A stretch of DNA of 64,000 nt from Bathynomus jamesi (GCA_023014485.1 JAJOZX010001862.1:643501-707500), one strand, 5' to 3'. Positions 21,094 through 32,779 are shown, counted from the stretch's first letter. Notes: a model not told the origin generated them from the sequence alone. Made by a program: numbers and translations.

Positions 21094-21876
21094 TGTGTCT
21101 GTAAAGTCATGGTGGGATTTTAAATAGCTATTTATTGCAACGAAAACATGATAATGAGATGAAACAATGCCAAATTTAAGAACAACTCCAAAGTTGTATC
21201 TTGTAGTTAATCTAGGCTAAGCTTAACCTTTATCTCGTAGTTAGTCTAGGCTGTCCACATGCCTATGTTGAACATGAGCGTAATAGCCTGAAAGTTAATG
21301 TGTGGTGTGCTCTAGCACGAGATCGAGTGATTGGCCCATTTTTCTTCGCGGAACCCACTGTGACGTCACACAACTACCTCGCTATGTTGGAACATTTTGC
21401 AGTACCCCAATTTATTGACAATAATGTCATCTTTCAGCAAGATGGTGCTCCTCCGCACTATGCCAACGTTGTTCGAGAATTCCTTAATGAAAAATTTCCA
21501 CAGAGATGGATAGGAAGAGGAGGATGGAAGCCATGGCCTCCACGCTCTCCGGACCTGACACCTTTGGACTTTTATTTGTGGGGTTACGTCAAGCAAAGCG
21601 TGTACAGTGTACCCATTAGCGATATTCATCACTTGCACGAGCGAATCACGGAAGTTATCGCATCCGTCACTCCTGATGTTCTTGGGCGTGTGTGGCTGGA
21701 ATTGAATCACCGCCTAGATGTCTGCAGGGCTACCAGAGGAGCCCATATCGAACTACGTTAAATAAAGTTATTCTTTTAGAGTTGTTCTTCAGTTTGCCTT
21801 TTTTTCATCTCATTATCATGTTTCGTTGCAATAATATAGCTATTTAAAATCCCACCATGACTTTACGGACACACTG
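21091..21876 (+). mobile_element. Mariner internal-deletion derivative (786 bp) with ~80-bp inverted ends
   Basis: CAGTGTGTCTGTAAAGTCAT at 21091 and its inverse ending at 21876, each flanked by TA. The inverted match extends about 80 bases inward, through AGCTATTTATTGCAACGAAA and ATGATAATGAGATGAAA. The 5' half of the transposase is gone. A 30-base near-duplicate containing TAGTTAATCTAGGCT lies at 21203-21255. Confidence 0.93.
21243..21761 (+). pseudogene. Mariner DD41D transposase, C-terminal half
   Basis: An open frame entering at about 21243 (CPHAYVEHERNSLKVNVWC) runs to a stop at 21761; the first Met inside is at 21300. It contains ALARDRVIGPFFFAEP, the second catalytic Asp in FQQDGAPPHYANVV and the third in PDLTPLDFYLWG, 41 residues apart, and ends RGAHIELR. 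The DNA-binding domains and the first catalytic Asp are deleted, so it cannot cut DNA alone. The remaining half has no stop, implying a fairly recent deletion. Other members in the window have the opposite deletion. Confidence 0.9.
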
Positions 21877-22921
21877 TATATATATGTGTATATATATATA
21901 TATGTGTGTGTGTGTGTGCGTGCGCATTCGTTTTCATGGGCTGTACTTGATCGTGTGTGTAAGTTTTTTGAGAGAAAAACATTACTTCTTTTAGGATCAT
22001 ATAATTAAGCCTGATACGTCATTCTTCATGTTTGCACGCAATGTTTTTCGCGTGTTATTAATTAGAAATTAATACGTAATTATTTAATTACACTGACGAG
22101 GTATCAGAAATTAACTTTCATTTACTCGGCGCAAATTCTGTTCTTTCCTCTTTTAAATTCTAAATTTACTCAGTGCCCATTTACTGCACAATTATTTTTA
22201 TATTTAATAATAATAATAATATAATAATAATAATAATAATCATCATAATAATAATAATAATTACTTTTCAAAAAAGGCTTTCTGTTTATTCACTTAAAGA
22301 CGTTTCGAAAGTTAAGTAAGTAAACGTACGTTCGTAACTGTAAATTTGGTGTACTTATTAAAGTATGAGATATTATACGTTATTGTACAGTTGTAGGAAA
22401 AAGTTGGATTTGGAGTGTTTCACCTCAACCCGGGGAGCAGCTAGAAAGGCTATGTCTTTCGGAGTTATTTTAGACCGAAACTTGAATGAGAGTGCCGTAA
22501 AACTAAAACTTCCTTAACGCCCCACAATTACCAATTTGAGAGAGAGAGAGAGAGAAATCGTTATTTTAGCTGAAGAATACTAAATTATAAAAAATTACTA
22601 ATTATTAATTTTTGGTTTTTATGAATTTTTTTTTCTCCGTGAATTTTTTATCTCACTTGTACGTTCATATGGTTTTTCATGATTTTACCGTAACCTCATG
22701 ATGTTTGAGGTCGGAAAAATGTTCGCCTAGAAATAAAATTTAAAAAAGCATTAGTGATCAGTAATGAGTGGGTTTTCTTTTCGAAATTTCATTACTGTCA
22801 TCAAACAGAACAAATTAGGCAAACGAAAACACACTATTACCAATTAGTAATTCTTTGTTTTAAAAAGTTTGCTTCTCGGCGAAGACGGCATATACTTGTG
22901 TGTGTGTATATATATATATAT
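21877..22921. other. No gene seen; (GT)n, (AAT)n and (GA)n microsatellites
   Basis: (TA)n(GT)n at 21879-21920, (AAT)n at 22207-22262, (GA)n at 22540-22556. The frame at 22754-22966 has no known motif. Confidence 0.5.
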
Positions 22922-23245
22922 ATGGGATTGAACTCAGAATGGTCCCCTGAGGTTTTTTTTTCATGATTCACACGGATCATGCATGGAACAAGGAACTCTT
23001 CTGGGAAAATTAAATCTACTATACCTTACCTTATGAACCTTATGTTGTTTCGTGTGTTGGTCTCTCTTCACACGGAGGTCAAGCTATATTTTGGGGGCCT
23101 CTTTGCGAGTGACCCGTTGCCCACGTCGGGCTAACATCATGAAAAATAAAACTATAGTGTTTGTCATTTACCATTACTTTTCGGACTATAGTGGATTTAA
23201 TTTTCCCAGAAGAGTTCCTTGTTCCACGCACGGGTTGTCTATATA
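22922..23245. repeat. Foldback repeat family F, copy 1, interrupted by a LINE tail
   Basis: GGGATTGAACTCAGAATGGT on the left arm, ATGGAACAAGGAACTCTTCT near 22982, and the inverse AGAAGAGTTCCTTGTTCC near 23210. The centre has GCGAGTGACCCGTTGCCCAC. Copies are at 35067-35385 and 62503-62778. Bases 23028-23087 are the 3' tail of the CR1-like LINE in minus orientation, inserted in the left arm. Confidence 0.82.
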
Positions 23246-23246
23246 T

Positions 23247-23538
23247 AAAACCTTGGTTAACCTTGGTTTTTTCCGCCCGAATTGTTTATTCTGATGGAGG
23301 TCAAGCTTGTCACTCCACCTTAGACCTACAGTTTAACGTGGAATCCGAACCACGCACCACCACCAGCCCAGCGTCTTAACCACTAGGCTACCCAAGGTAC
23401 CCATTTATCTACCAACCAATTTTTGTTTTGTGTAGAAAAATGAACAGCTGAATTTTGCTGCACGCTGCCTGCCGTCACTTGGTCTCGATCCTAGGTCGAT
23501 GGATTCCTAGTCAGCGACACTAACCACCACACTACCGA

Positions 23539-23540
<2 letters not shown>
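23247..23540 (-). mobile_element. Composite tRNA-derived SINE, two tRNA-like units
   Basis: On the minus strand, unit 1 (about 23535-23462) reads GTGTGGTGGTTAGTGTCGC then GGATCGAGACCAAG. Unit 2 (about 23400-23320) reads GCCTAGTGGTTAAGACGC then GGTTCGGATTCCACG. Each is an A-box/B-box pair of a tRNA-like promoter. The shared tail with AATTCGGGCGGAA and AACCAAGGTTAACC ends at 23247. Confidence 0.75.

Positions 23541-23584
<44 letters not shown>
23541..23584. repeat. (TA)n microsatellite
   Basis: Lies between the SINE and the hAT element. Confidence 0.95.
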
Positions 23585-23587
<3 letters not shown>

Positions 23588-23909
23588 TGGCGGCTCGTGC
23601 TCATAATAGTTGGTGGGGCCCGACTAATGCATATACTTAATATCAAAATATTTATGTATCCCATCACTATGTATTGAGGCAAACAATGAATTTACTGCAA
23701 TTATTATTGGTTTTTCCGCTTTTTAAAGTACGGTAATAGTTCGCAACTGCATTCTGTTCAATCAGTGTAAATCATGTAATTTTGCACTTTTCTGTGCGTG
23801 TACACACATACACATTATAAAACAGTAAAATAAACTTAGTTGAGAATGAAATAAAATTAAAAACAAACAGAAATTAGTTAATATTTTATCATAAGGTGTA
23901 TACTCACGT

Positions 23910-26288
23910 TTATTTATATAAATATTCTCCTCTTCTGTTTTTTTTGTTGGCAAATTTTTTAATTACCTTTTTATTGTAGTCCGGAATTTGCGATATAAAC
24001 TCTTTGTGTATTGAACAGACAGCCAAAGCATTTAGGCGATCTTGTGTCATCGTGTTTCTTAAAAATGTCTTTATTCGTTTCAATGTACTGAAACAGCGTT
24101 CAGAATCTGCAGTAGAAACAGGCGTCACTAAGACAATTTCCAATAATTTTGACACTTCAGAAAAGGTATCTAGCAGTTTGTTTTCGTATAAGAAGCGCAT
24201 TAAAGCGCAAACGCTCGAAATATTAGCAAAGCTTTTGTTTCAGTACACGATTTCTAATTCAGAAGACAGTTTTTCTCCCCTTAGCATAGGATAATTAGTT
24301 TCAATAACTTTGCAGTATTCAACTGGGAATTGTCTAAGATGATGATTAAATTCTTTGGGATCTATTACAGCAAAGGAGCGAAATTTCTGATTTCCCAAAT
24401 CGCTCATTCATCTCGTCAGTAATGCGAGTGCATGCATCCTTTATTAACCTTTATTAATAATAAAATAAATACAGTAGTCTTTTTACAATTTACAATTTTT
24501 ACACTGACAAATAATTGTGAAGCTCGACTATTTATTTATTTATTTTTTTTTTATTTGGCCCTTAAGCTTTAGGCTTTACTGGGCTCTTATTAAAAATAAG
24601 CAGCTAGCCGTTATAAATTAATAATAATAAAATAAATAAATAAGTAAATAAGTATTATTAATAGTTAAAGCCTGTATTTCAATATTAAACAATATTAATG
24701 GACAATATTAAAAACTACAAAGTTTATCAGTTTTTGTCCCAATTATTATCCCTTTTTGCCTTTTTTATTGGACGTGATGGGATTTCATTATGATTTTCAA
24801 AAGCTTTCGAAATAAAGACTGGAACCTCTTCTCTTAATTGACTCATAGATAATTCAAAGTCTTTTAATGCCTGTGCAGTGGTAACACTGGTCGTTTTTTT
24901 TGCTTGCAGGACATTGTATAAAATTTCTACGTGTTTCATTCCAGAATAAAAGAATAAGAGCCAAAAATTAAACTCATCTTCAAGCGACCTTTTGAATCCA
25001 ATAGACTCACATATACTTTTATCACCCCAACCCTCATCATTCTGAATTCTTCCAAAACATTCAGTGAGCTCCTCTTTGTTCTCTTTAACACTATTAACCA
25101 CTCTGGAATGAAAATTCCATCTTGTTTGGGACACATGAGGAATACGTGTTTGACAAATTTCAAGAAGCAGACTACTTCGCTTTGGAGACATATTAAAAAA
25201 TGTGCTAATTCCATTTAGGATCGAGAAAAACAGTTTCATATTTTTATTTCATGAGCAGACATTTTTAACGGTAATATTTAGCTGGTGTGCGTAACAGTGA
25301 ATGTAATGTGCATGTGGATAAATTTTCTTCATTTGAACATGTACACCACAATGTAGGCCACGCATTACGGCCGCCCCATCATATGCCTGTGCAACGAGTT
25401 TATGTTTGAGATTAAATTTTTGTAGTTCTTCAGTAAGCACATTTATAAGTCCATTTGCAGTCCTATCTCCAACTTTAGCAAATATTATGAATCTTTCAAC
25501 AGGTTCGAAGTTTTTTAGATATCGTAGTATAATTACAAATTGTGAATTACAAGCCATGTCTGTTGTTTCATCGGCTTGGACAGAAACAAAACTTATTTCA
25601 TCTATTTCCTTTTTTATTTCATGAATGTAAACTTCATACATGCATTCCAAAAGATCATTTTGAATTGTTTTAGATGTGGTTTTTGCAACTTTGTTGTTTT
25701 CAAGATGGTCACTCAGCGTACTATCTAAGGTAGCTGTATAGCTAATCATGTCTGAAAATACTCCACGATTGCAGGATTGTTCACCTTCATTATGTCCTCG
25801 TAATGAGAGCTCATGCGTACCACAGAATTTTAAGCAGTTAATTATTCTTGATAAAACATGCCTATTTTTGTCCACAATTTCATTATGTCTCTGAATGCCA
25901 TGGCGATATCCCTCATTAATAACAGATAAAAATTTGTGGTTCCAAACATTCTGAACTGGACAGCATTGTTTATATGAGATTTACTAGATTCGTGTTTCTG
26001 GATTCGTTCAGAAAGATGTTTTAAATCTTTACAACCAGTTTTAGTCCACAAACTTTCTCCTCCATATAATAGACAATAAAAACAAAATAAGGAACTCTTT
26101 GCACTACTAACCGTCAGCCATTCTTTCTTACCAAACCAATTGTTTGAAAATGTTCTCAGTTTTTTCCATCTCGCTGTGTAATTATTATGTCTGTAGGCTG
26201 ATATACGCCGTCTTTTTATTTCTAAATTTTCCTCCAGTTTTAAGGAGGAAAATGGCTTTTTTAATATCTCTTCTACTCTGTTCATCAT
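23910..26288 (-). pseudogene. hAT transposase (TTF zinc finger, catalytic domain, dimerisation domain), broken
   Basis: Nearly the whole protein can be followed. 26288-25842: TTF-type zinc finger with WFGKKEWLTVSSAKSSLFCF then YCLLYGG and HESSKSH. 25875-25249: catalytic domain with SVQADETTDMACNSQF (first Asp) and AQAYDGAAVMRG (second Asp), ending HCYAHQLN. 25239-24727: insertion domain with SQTRWNFHSRVVNSVKENKE. After the LINE tail: DACTRITDEMNERFGKS (24440), a 2-base loss, then FAVIDPKEFNHHLRQFPVEY. Last is the C-terminal domain with ADSERCFSTLKRIKTFLRNT (about 24100). There are three or four frame breaks plus the insertion. It relates to the large insect/crustacean hAT proteins that share domains with ZMYM1. 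Confidence 0.9.
24445..24715 (-). mobile_element. LINE 3' tail nested in hAT (same family as 28388-29520)
   Basis: Shares TTGGCCCTTAAGCTTTAGG, TTGTGAAGCTCGACTATTTA and AACCTTTATTAATAATAAAA with 28400-28560. Oriented 3' end leftward, a 5'-truncated LINE insertion. Confidence 0.8.
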
Positions 26289-26835
26289 ATACCGGTAAGG
26301 GTAGACAAACTTTGGTTAAATATTAATGATATTATTCGCCACCAAATCGATTAGAACACTATAATTAAGCACTACCATACCATTCACTTCCGGGAATTAA
26401 TGACCCCCATCTATTCATTAAATAGATTAATATTTATTCATTGACAAAAAAACCCACCGTAAACAATCTCTAAATCAAATATGACTGCGATAATTTAAAC
26501 GAAAATTTTCAGCCTTCCGGGCCACTTCACCGTGGCCCCAAGATCAGCATATTAAACCAATCAGGAGAAATCAGGATCCGCGCGGTGCGTCAATTCTCGT
26601 AATGCTGTGTTATAAAATAATGTATATAGGGCCAATTTAAATGAGCCCTTTAGATATAAGATTTCATGCTCATGTTGAAGAAAACGTCTATAACTTAGAA
26701 AAAAATATGTTACATATCTAATTCGAAAACTTAATAATTTATTTCATTTTTTTGCTTTTGTGCAGAGATTACTGGTGGGGCCCGGCCCCTATGGCCCTTA
26801 TAGAGGAGCCGCCACTGTGTATATATATATATAGT

Positions 26836-27069
26836 AGTAAAGATGCGTGCAAGGAAGCGATACTTAAGAAAATAAATTCTCTGAGGACGAATTTCAGGAA
26901 AGAAATGACATAAGTGAATTCATCGAAAAAATGTGGAGCAGGTGCTGATGATGTATACATACCTAGTCTGTGGTATTTTAAGAATCTTTGCTTTCTCGAA
27001 GACCAGGAAATACCAAGAGAAAGCACCTCCAATATTAATGTCAATGTTAAGTACGTGAAAGAAGAGTAA
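26836..27069 (+). pseudogene. MADF-like (Myb/SANT-type) domain fragment
   Basis: A 77-codon plus-strand frame with one internal stop reads KEAILKKINSLRTNFRKEM, stop, VNSSKKCGAGADDVYIPSLW, YFKNLCFLEDQEIPRES. The pattern (LR..FRKE, then S.KSG.G.DD.Y.PSLWYF..L.FL) is the second half of a MADF DNA-binding domain. It starts at a (TA)n tract so the N-terminal part is lost. MADF proteins occur both as host regulators and as the second gene of Harbinger transposons; I cannot tell which source this is. Confidence 0.65.
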
Positions 27070-27139
27070 ACTTTTAGAAGATACAAAATAACATTAACGT
27101 TATTTTCATTTCATGACATAAATAATTGTGAATTGTGAT

Positions 27140-27241
27140 TACGAACACAGTTAGGTAGACCAGCCATGAGTGGATCCTAGGGTCTTTGTTGGTCTGAAAC
27201 ATTATAACATTATAACATTATAACATTATAACATTATAACT
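27140..27241 (+). repeat. SINE-like repeat with (ACATTATAA)n tail
   Basis: ACGAACACAGTTAGGTAGAC, CAGCCATGAGTGGATCCTAG and GGTCTTTGTTGGTCTGAAAC, then five copies of a 9-bp unit at 27199-27241. The inverse copy is at 44685-44757. No A/B boxes are visible in this portion. Confidence 0.7.
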
Positions 27242-27374
27242 AATTTTCAGTAGTCTGAAAAATGCGTTCTGAAATAAGACGTATCTTTTTTGTATGAATA
27301 ATAAGAAACCTTGAAAAGAAATTTATAATAATAACCTGCAATCCTAAGATGAAGTAAGTTTATTATTGAGTACG

Positions 27375-27735
27375 AGTAGCGGAGGAGTGGCGAGCCGGCT
27401 GCCCTATTTCGCCATTGAAACCCTATGATGCAGTCAACTTCGGCGTTAAATTCACCATAGTGGACAGGGTGGTGGATGCGCGGACGAGATGGTACGGCCA
27501 TGTGGAGAGGATGGGGGAGGACCGACTTCCGAGAAAGCTGATGTACGGAAGAATAGTGGGATCGAGGCCCCGGGGACGTCCAAAGACGACGTGGCTCAAG
27601 ACGGTAGAAAGAGAGAATCCGGGTTTAACCTGGCGCCAGAAAACGGATCTGGCCAGAGACGAGGCGCAGTGGCAAGTTTACCGACGGGGGAGACGCATCG
27701 CACAGGACCCAACCTGGAGACCTCCAAATGAGACT
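27375..27735 (+). pseudogene. LINE reverse transcriptase C-terminal fragment
   Basis: A GC-rich plus-strand frame with ARTRWYGHVERMGEDRLPRK, SRPRGRPKTTWLKTVE and LARDEAQWQVYRRGRRIAQD. This W.GHV.RM ... GRPK..W ... A.DR..WR pattern is the C-terminal domain of many non-LTR reverse transcriptases. No palm domain is present; 5' truncated. The frame is open to the (CT)n tract, so the copy is not very old. Confidence 0.8.
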
Positions 27736-27737
27736 AA

Positions 27738-27738
27738 G

Positions 27739-27821
<83 letters not shown>

Positions 27822-27838
27822 TATATTATATATATAAT
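27738..27838. repeat. (CT)n(TA)n microsatellite
   Basis: CT repeats to about 27808, then TA/ATT repeats. Confidence 0.95.
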
Positions 27839-28320
27839 AGAAATTTATTTTATATTATTTTCCTGGTCTTCGGTTAATCTGATATTGCTTTTTATTAGCT
27901 TCGTTTACTTAAAAGGATGATAGTGCCAGAACAGATCCTTTTGCCGAGACAAAGGCACGAATCTGTTATTCAGCGGGAGGCCAATTTTTTTCAGCAACAA
28001 AAACGCGCACACACGGAAAAGTGGTCAACAGACACTTTAAGACGAAGCGCATTTATAATTGTAGACTAGGTTTGGAGGTCTCGTTTTAGGTTTGTATAAT
28101 GGAGCCTTTCTAGTAAGGCGTACCTCGGGTCGTCGTTCTTATATTAATTATTATACTGTACATGATTTACTTTATTCAAACGAAATATTTCGGGGTGAGA
28201 ACCTTAAAATATTTGTTTGGTAGTTGAGCGAGTTTTCCTCTGGATCACACGCGTTCCCTTAAATTTTATGTACTGCATGTCTTTAGATGTTGGTTCATAG
28301 CTAAGGGTTTGTATTGAACA
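27839..28320. other. No gene seen
   Basis: No protein or repeat motif recognised on either strand. Confidence 0.5.
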
Positions 28321-28321
28321 A

Positions 28322-28364
<43 letters not shown>

Positions 28365-28387
28365 ATTATATATATATTATATATATT
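28321..28387. repeat. (TA)n microsatellite
   Basis: Interrupted TA tract abutting the LINE 3' end. Confidence 0.95.
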
Positions 28388-29520
28388 TGAATTGAATTGA
28401 ATTGAGTAACCTTTATTAATAATAAAATAAATAGATTGGTTTGACAATTTACAATGACATAAATAATTGTGAAGCTGGACTATTTATTTTATTTAATTTG
28501 GCCCTTAAGCTTTAGGTTTTATTGGGCTATTATTAAAAATAAACAGCTAGTTATTATTAATTAATCATTTAAGTAAATAAATAAGTAAATAAGTATTATT
28601 AATAGTTAAAACATGTATTAATCTTAAATTATCATTACTGACATGACAAATGCAAGGTCACCATTGAAAGCATTATACCATACAAAGAAACTAATATTAT
28701 ACTCGCGAGATAAGAACTGAACAATCCCAAGAAATGTTTTTTTAATACGAGATTACACACGAGAAATTAATAAACAATAGTAATGTACATTAATCCTAGA
28801 TTTTTGTTAGTATGCCATTATTAATCGGGATTTCAACTTGGTTTTAAACAAATTTATATTCACAATATTTTTTATATCGGCATTTAAGTCATTACATAGT
28901 TTCAATCCAATGAAAATGGTAATTTTTGAGATGAAGACAATCTAAATTGAGGTATAACAAGCTTTGATCTATTTCTGGTTTGATACGAGTGGGTTTCTTG
29001 ATGAGCTACAAAATATCTATTTACATCATTGAGCTTTAGTAGGTTTAGCTCTTTAAATAATGCACTAGAGTGATCAAGGAAATCAGCATCAGATAATAAC
29101 CTTATTGCTCTTTTTTGGATGACAAAGATATCGTTTAATGCGTTTTAGCGGAGTTTCCTCAAACAAGGGTGCAGTACGATATATGAGGAAGAACAAGAGT
29201 ATGATAAAGAGTCAATAAAACCTGTGTAGGGATTACATTTCTAAGTTTAAACATTATAGCAACGCTCCTTGAAATCATCTTCGCGATATAATTTATTGAT
29301 CACTCCATTGCAAATTCTTATCTAGCATTACACCAAGAAAATTTGTTACAGTACACTCCTTTATGGCGATTTCATCAACATTAAGTTCATCAAGATATAC
29401 ATTTCTTTTATTAGTAAAAATCATGAAATTTGTTTTACTGGTATTTAGGAAGAGTTTATTGGTGGTCAACCATTTCATTACACTGATGAATTCTGGATTA
29501 AATATATTCTTAGCTGAATT
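28388..29520 (-). pseudogene. LINE reverse transcriptase fragment with 3' UTR
   Basis: Minus strand: FISVMKWLTTNKLFLNTSKT and NFMIFTNKRN (29480-29400), NFLGVMLDKNLQWSDQ (29330-29293), then beyond a stop CNPYTGFIDSLSYSCSS, DIFVIQKRAIRLLSDADFLD, HSSALFKELNLLKLNDVNRY and a decayed C-terminus, followed by an AT-rich 3' UTR that ends in (TTCAA)n at 28388. The NTSKTNFMIF and FLGVMLD blocks follow the palm domain in CR1/jockey-type enzymes. Palm and endonuclease are missing (5' truncation at a TA tract). Tails of the same family are at 24445-24715 and 59838-59885. Confidence 0.82.
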
Positions 29521-29559
29521 ATATATATATATATATACACACACAGTATATATACACAC

Positions 29560-29910
29560 CTTGGTTAACCTTGGTTTTGCTTCCGCCCGAATTGCTTATT
29601 CTGACGAAGGTCAAGCGTGTTGCTTCACCTTATGCCTACAGCTTAACATGGAATCGGAACCACGACCCACCACGGGTGGTCAGAAATTACAAATTCCTCG
29701 CCCAGACTCGATCTCATGACCTTCCGATCAGCAGGCTAACGTCTTAACCACGAGATTACTCAGGGTACTCATTTATCTACCAACCAATTTTTATTGTATG
29801 GAAAGATGGACAGCTGGGTTTGCTGCGCGCCGACTGCCGTCACCGGGTATCGAACTCGGGGCCGGTGGATTCTTAGTCAGCGATGCTAACCACACACCAC
29901 CGAGGCGCAT
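29560..29910 (-). mobile_element. Composite tRNA-derived SINE, most complete copy
   Basis: Minus strand, head first: CGGTGGTGTGTGGTTAGCAT (A box) and CGAGTTCGATACCCGG (B box) at 29905-29840. A second unit, TCTCGTGGTTAAGACGTTAG and GAGATCGAGTCTGGGC, spans 29760-29700. Then the tail with AATTCGGGCGGAAGC and AACCAAGGTTAACC to 29560. Two tRNA-like promoters in one unit make this a dimeric SINE. It has (TA)n on both sides. Confidence 0.8.
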
Positions 29911-29984
29911 ATATATATATATATACACATATATACCCATTTCAAGTTTCACTTATGTCAGTTTTGTGTGTGTGTGGAGAGAGA

Positions 29985-30071
<87 letters not shown>
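29985..30071. repeat. (GA)n microsatellite
   Basis: GA repeats with occasional GAA interruptions. Confidence 0.96.
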
Positions 30072-30072
<1 letters not shown>

Positions 30073-30109
30073 TTTAGTAATTTGAAATACCTTTCTTATG
30101 AAGTTATTA

Positions 30110-30240
30110 AGCCGTTGTTGGGGATCTTTTACTTACAACAAATCATCCTGCACGAGCGATCGTTCCGTATCTCCTCCATTTGTTGAAGATGAGGAGACCC
30201 CAATTCGAAATAAATGAATTCTGCTTTTGTCTCACACGTT
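30110..30240 (+). repeat. Penelope-type tail with hammerhead-like motif
   Basis: TTGAAGA at 30183-30189, one base, then GAG ... TTC pairing, then GAAA at 30207-30210, followed by TAAATAAATGAATTCTGC. The layout matches tails at 38591, 48851 and 49353. No coding sequence is attached. Confidence 0.5.
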
Positions 30241-31274
30241 CTCCTGCCGATGAAATTGAGTCGGGGAAGATTAAGTCCCTCAGAGACCAATAACAGTTGT
30301 TTACGCTATTTTACTGCGTCTTATGAGACTTTGTGAGCACTTTGGGCTGTATCACTTCTTTATGAGACCATTTTCGTTCCTGTTCCCACACTCGCTGTTC
30401 TTCTAATTAATTAAGAAATATACGCGTTTCACGAATGTACTCAGTCGTTCGCGAAAAACAAAGAGATTGTAATTGCTTGTCTTGTTTATTACTTTCTACT
30501 AACATATCTTTCAGTCAATTATGTTTATATATATGAAATATATTTTGTTTTATTGTTCATTTATATTGTTTTCGTTTTACAGTCCAAAGACGGACTTTAT
30601 ACATTTATTGCGTATAATACTTGGTCCCCTTTTGAAGTTTATTGTACAAGAAAGCAAAATGTAATAAATATATTTTAATAATATTATGGTATATTCAAAA
30701 GAATAGTTAGCCTTCTTCGTAACGACAAAATGCAGTTATTTTTATGAATAACAACTTTCTCCTACTTTTGTAAGGTTTCCGAACCAGTTAATGTTATGAA
30801 GCGTAATTTTGCGTAAATACATTTTTCTCATAACACGAACCAAATAAATGTACGAAGGATGTTTCAGTTTTCCTAGAGCGTACGTATTTTGTTTTCCGAT
30901 GTCCGCATTTAATAGCGTCTCTGGTATCTTTCTTCTCCGAGAAAATTAATGTCTCTCGTTGTATGACAGCTCAAGGCTTCCCTTTATTACGGTGAACGAG
31001 TTTGTAAAACGAGGAAAAAAACACTGATGCCTTCGTTCGTTCTTATTTATGTATTCAGGGGAGAGGGACGCGAAAAAATTAACTACTAATATTGGAGGAA
31101 CGAAGAATGTAGCCAATGCTTTTCCAATTTATTTTTGTTATTGGCTCTTCTTTTATGGCGAATTCATATTTTCTCTTCTGCTTCAAAGCTATATTCTTTT
31201 TATCTCGTTTGTTCAACATTAGGAAACTGTATATAAAACGTAAACGTGGAGAAATATCTGATAAAGGAAATTTG
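30241..31274. other. No gene seen
   Basis: AT-rich sequence; frames such as 31116-31319 are hydrophobic or low-complexity without known motifs. Confidence 0.5.
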
Positions 31275-31280
31275 TTTTAT

Positions 31281-31318
<38 letters not shown>

Positions 31319-31509
31319 AAAAAAGGCTTTAAAGATAGAGAACTTTAATTTACATAATGGAATATTTTTACGTTTATATTTTTACATTTTTTGTGTAAAG
31401 AAGCAAAGATTATATGAAATTACATAATCCTATACATGAGTAATACAATGTATGTGCAGTAAGGAATATATATATATATATATATCCTGCCAATAAAGTT
31501 TAGCATTAT

Positions 31510-31542
<33 letters not shown>

Positions 31543-31545
31543 AGA
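31275..31545. repeat. Scattered (TA)n and (GT)n microsatellites
   Basis: TA at 31277-31316 and 31468-31486, GT at 31513-31540. Confidence 0.92.
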
Positions 31546-32095
31546 AAAGAAACATCCATGAGGACTAAAGAAAATGTTAGTCATATGTATTATTTCTGTG
31601 TGTGAAATGTTCAATTATACAGTTTCACTTGGGCCTGTATAGTCGAGTATAGAGATAGTATAAGTAGTTTCTTTGCATCAACTAAAACTTACTCTCTCTA
31701 GTGATGTTTTACGATTTACTTCAATTAATTGAAACATACTCAAATTAAAAGGACCGGCTTCATTCACCCACTGGGTATTAATTAGGTGGAAATCTGAATG
31801 TAATTTTTAAAGGAAAATGTAGAGAAACCTTCCAAAGTCTTTTCACTTTACCTCAAATTACTTACTTAACACTGAGTTATTCATCTTTTCTCTGAAGCCC
31901 TTATTGGATCCGTCAAAAAAATATAAAGTATGGAGATAAATAGTGTTTATATTTATAAGGGCTTCATTTTTTCTATTTTTTCCATTTGGTTTTCCATATG
32001 TATATATACACCTTTCAAATGTTCCGTGCGATGATATGTATATACAGAAGGTTGACAAAGATAGAGACACACCTTCGGAGAGTTCCCCCCCCCCC
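31546..32095. other. No gene seen; poly-C run at about 32086-32098
   Basis: A minus-strand frame crosses 31858-32256, but its residues show no domain. Confidence 0.5.
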
Positions 32096-32280
32096 CCCAA
32101 TAGTTTTTGATTCGATAATAAGTCGACAAATAATAACAGAGTTATTGAATCACTATATTTAGAATGGTGTTGCTTTCTTCTTTCCATTATGCAAAGCTGA
32201 CGCACGTTCTGGTATTCCAGTGATGAGCTTTGCCATTTGTTCTTGAGGACAATCATCGTGGTGTCAATGTACTTTTGTTA
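32096..32280 (+). repeat. Dispersed repeat, copy 2 (partner at 6133-6300)
   Basis: Shares AAAGCTGACGCACGTTCTGG, GATGAGCTTTGCCATTTGTT and TTGAGGACAATCATCGTG with copy 1. It ends at (CT)n(TA)n, while copy 1 begins after (GA)n. Confidence 0.7.
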
Positions 32281-32281
32281 A

Positions 32282-32324
<43 letters not shown>

Positions 32325-32779
32325 CTTTTAGGATAAAAACGAAGACGTAGAGCAAGAAAGTCATTATATTTGGCTGCAGCCGACGTTTCGGGCAACTCTA
32401 CCCATTTTCAAGGCCTAATAAATAAAAAGCTAAAATTAATGCAAAAAAAAAAAAAAAAAATATACGAATGTCAAAAACAAACTAATTCATAGCACAGAAT
32501 AAAACCACTTAAAGAATAAAAATTAAAAAGCGTAAAACAAGCATAAGCCAAAAACAAAAATTAAAAATTATATACATGACAAATAACACATAAAAGTAAA
32601 ACTTTAAAACTAAAAACATTCAAACAAATTAGTTAAAAACTTCACTAATAAAAGTTAAATGAAAAAACGCAAAAGTGCACGAAACATACATACCATGCTC
32701 ACTTGACATCCTCAAACAACTGAGGCGAAAAGGAAACAGGGTCAAGGGGAAAAACAGAAAAATTTAGTTGGTAGGCATT

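Larger units (their letters stand above)
23585..26817 (-). mobile_element. hAT transposon, 3.2 kb
   Basis: Ends CAGTGGCGGCTCGTG (23585) and GGAGCCGCCACTG (to 26817), continuing inward with GGTGGGGCCCG and its complement. Outside are tatatata and tgtatata, compatible with an 8-bp duplication in a TA tract. It carries most of a transposase on the minus strand and a LINE 3' tail inserted at about 24445-24715. Confidence 0.88.
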
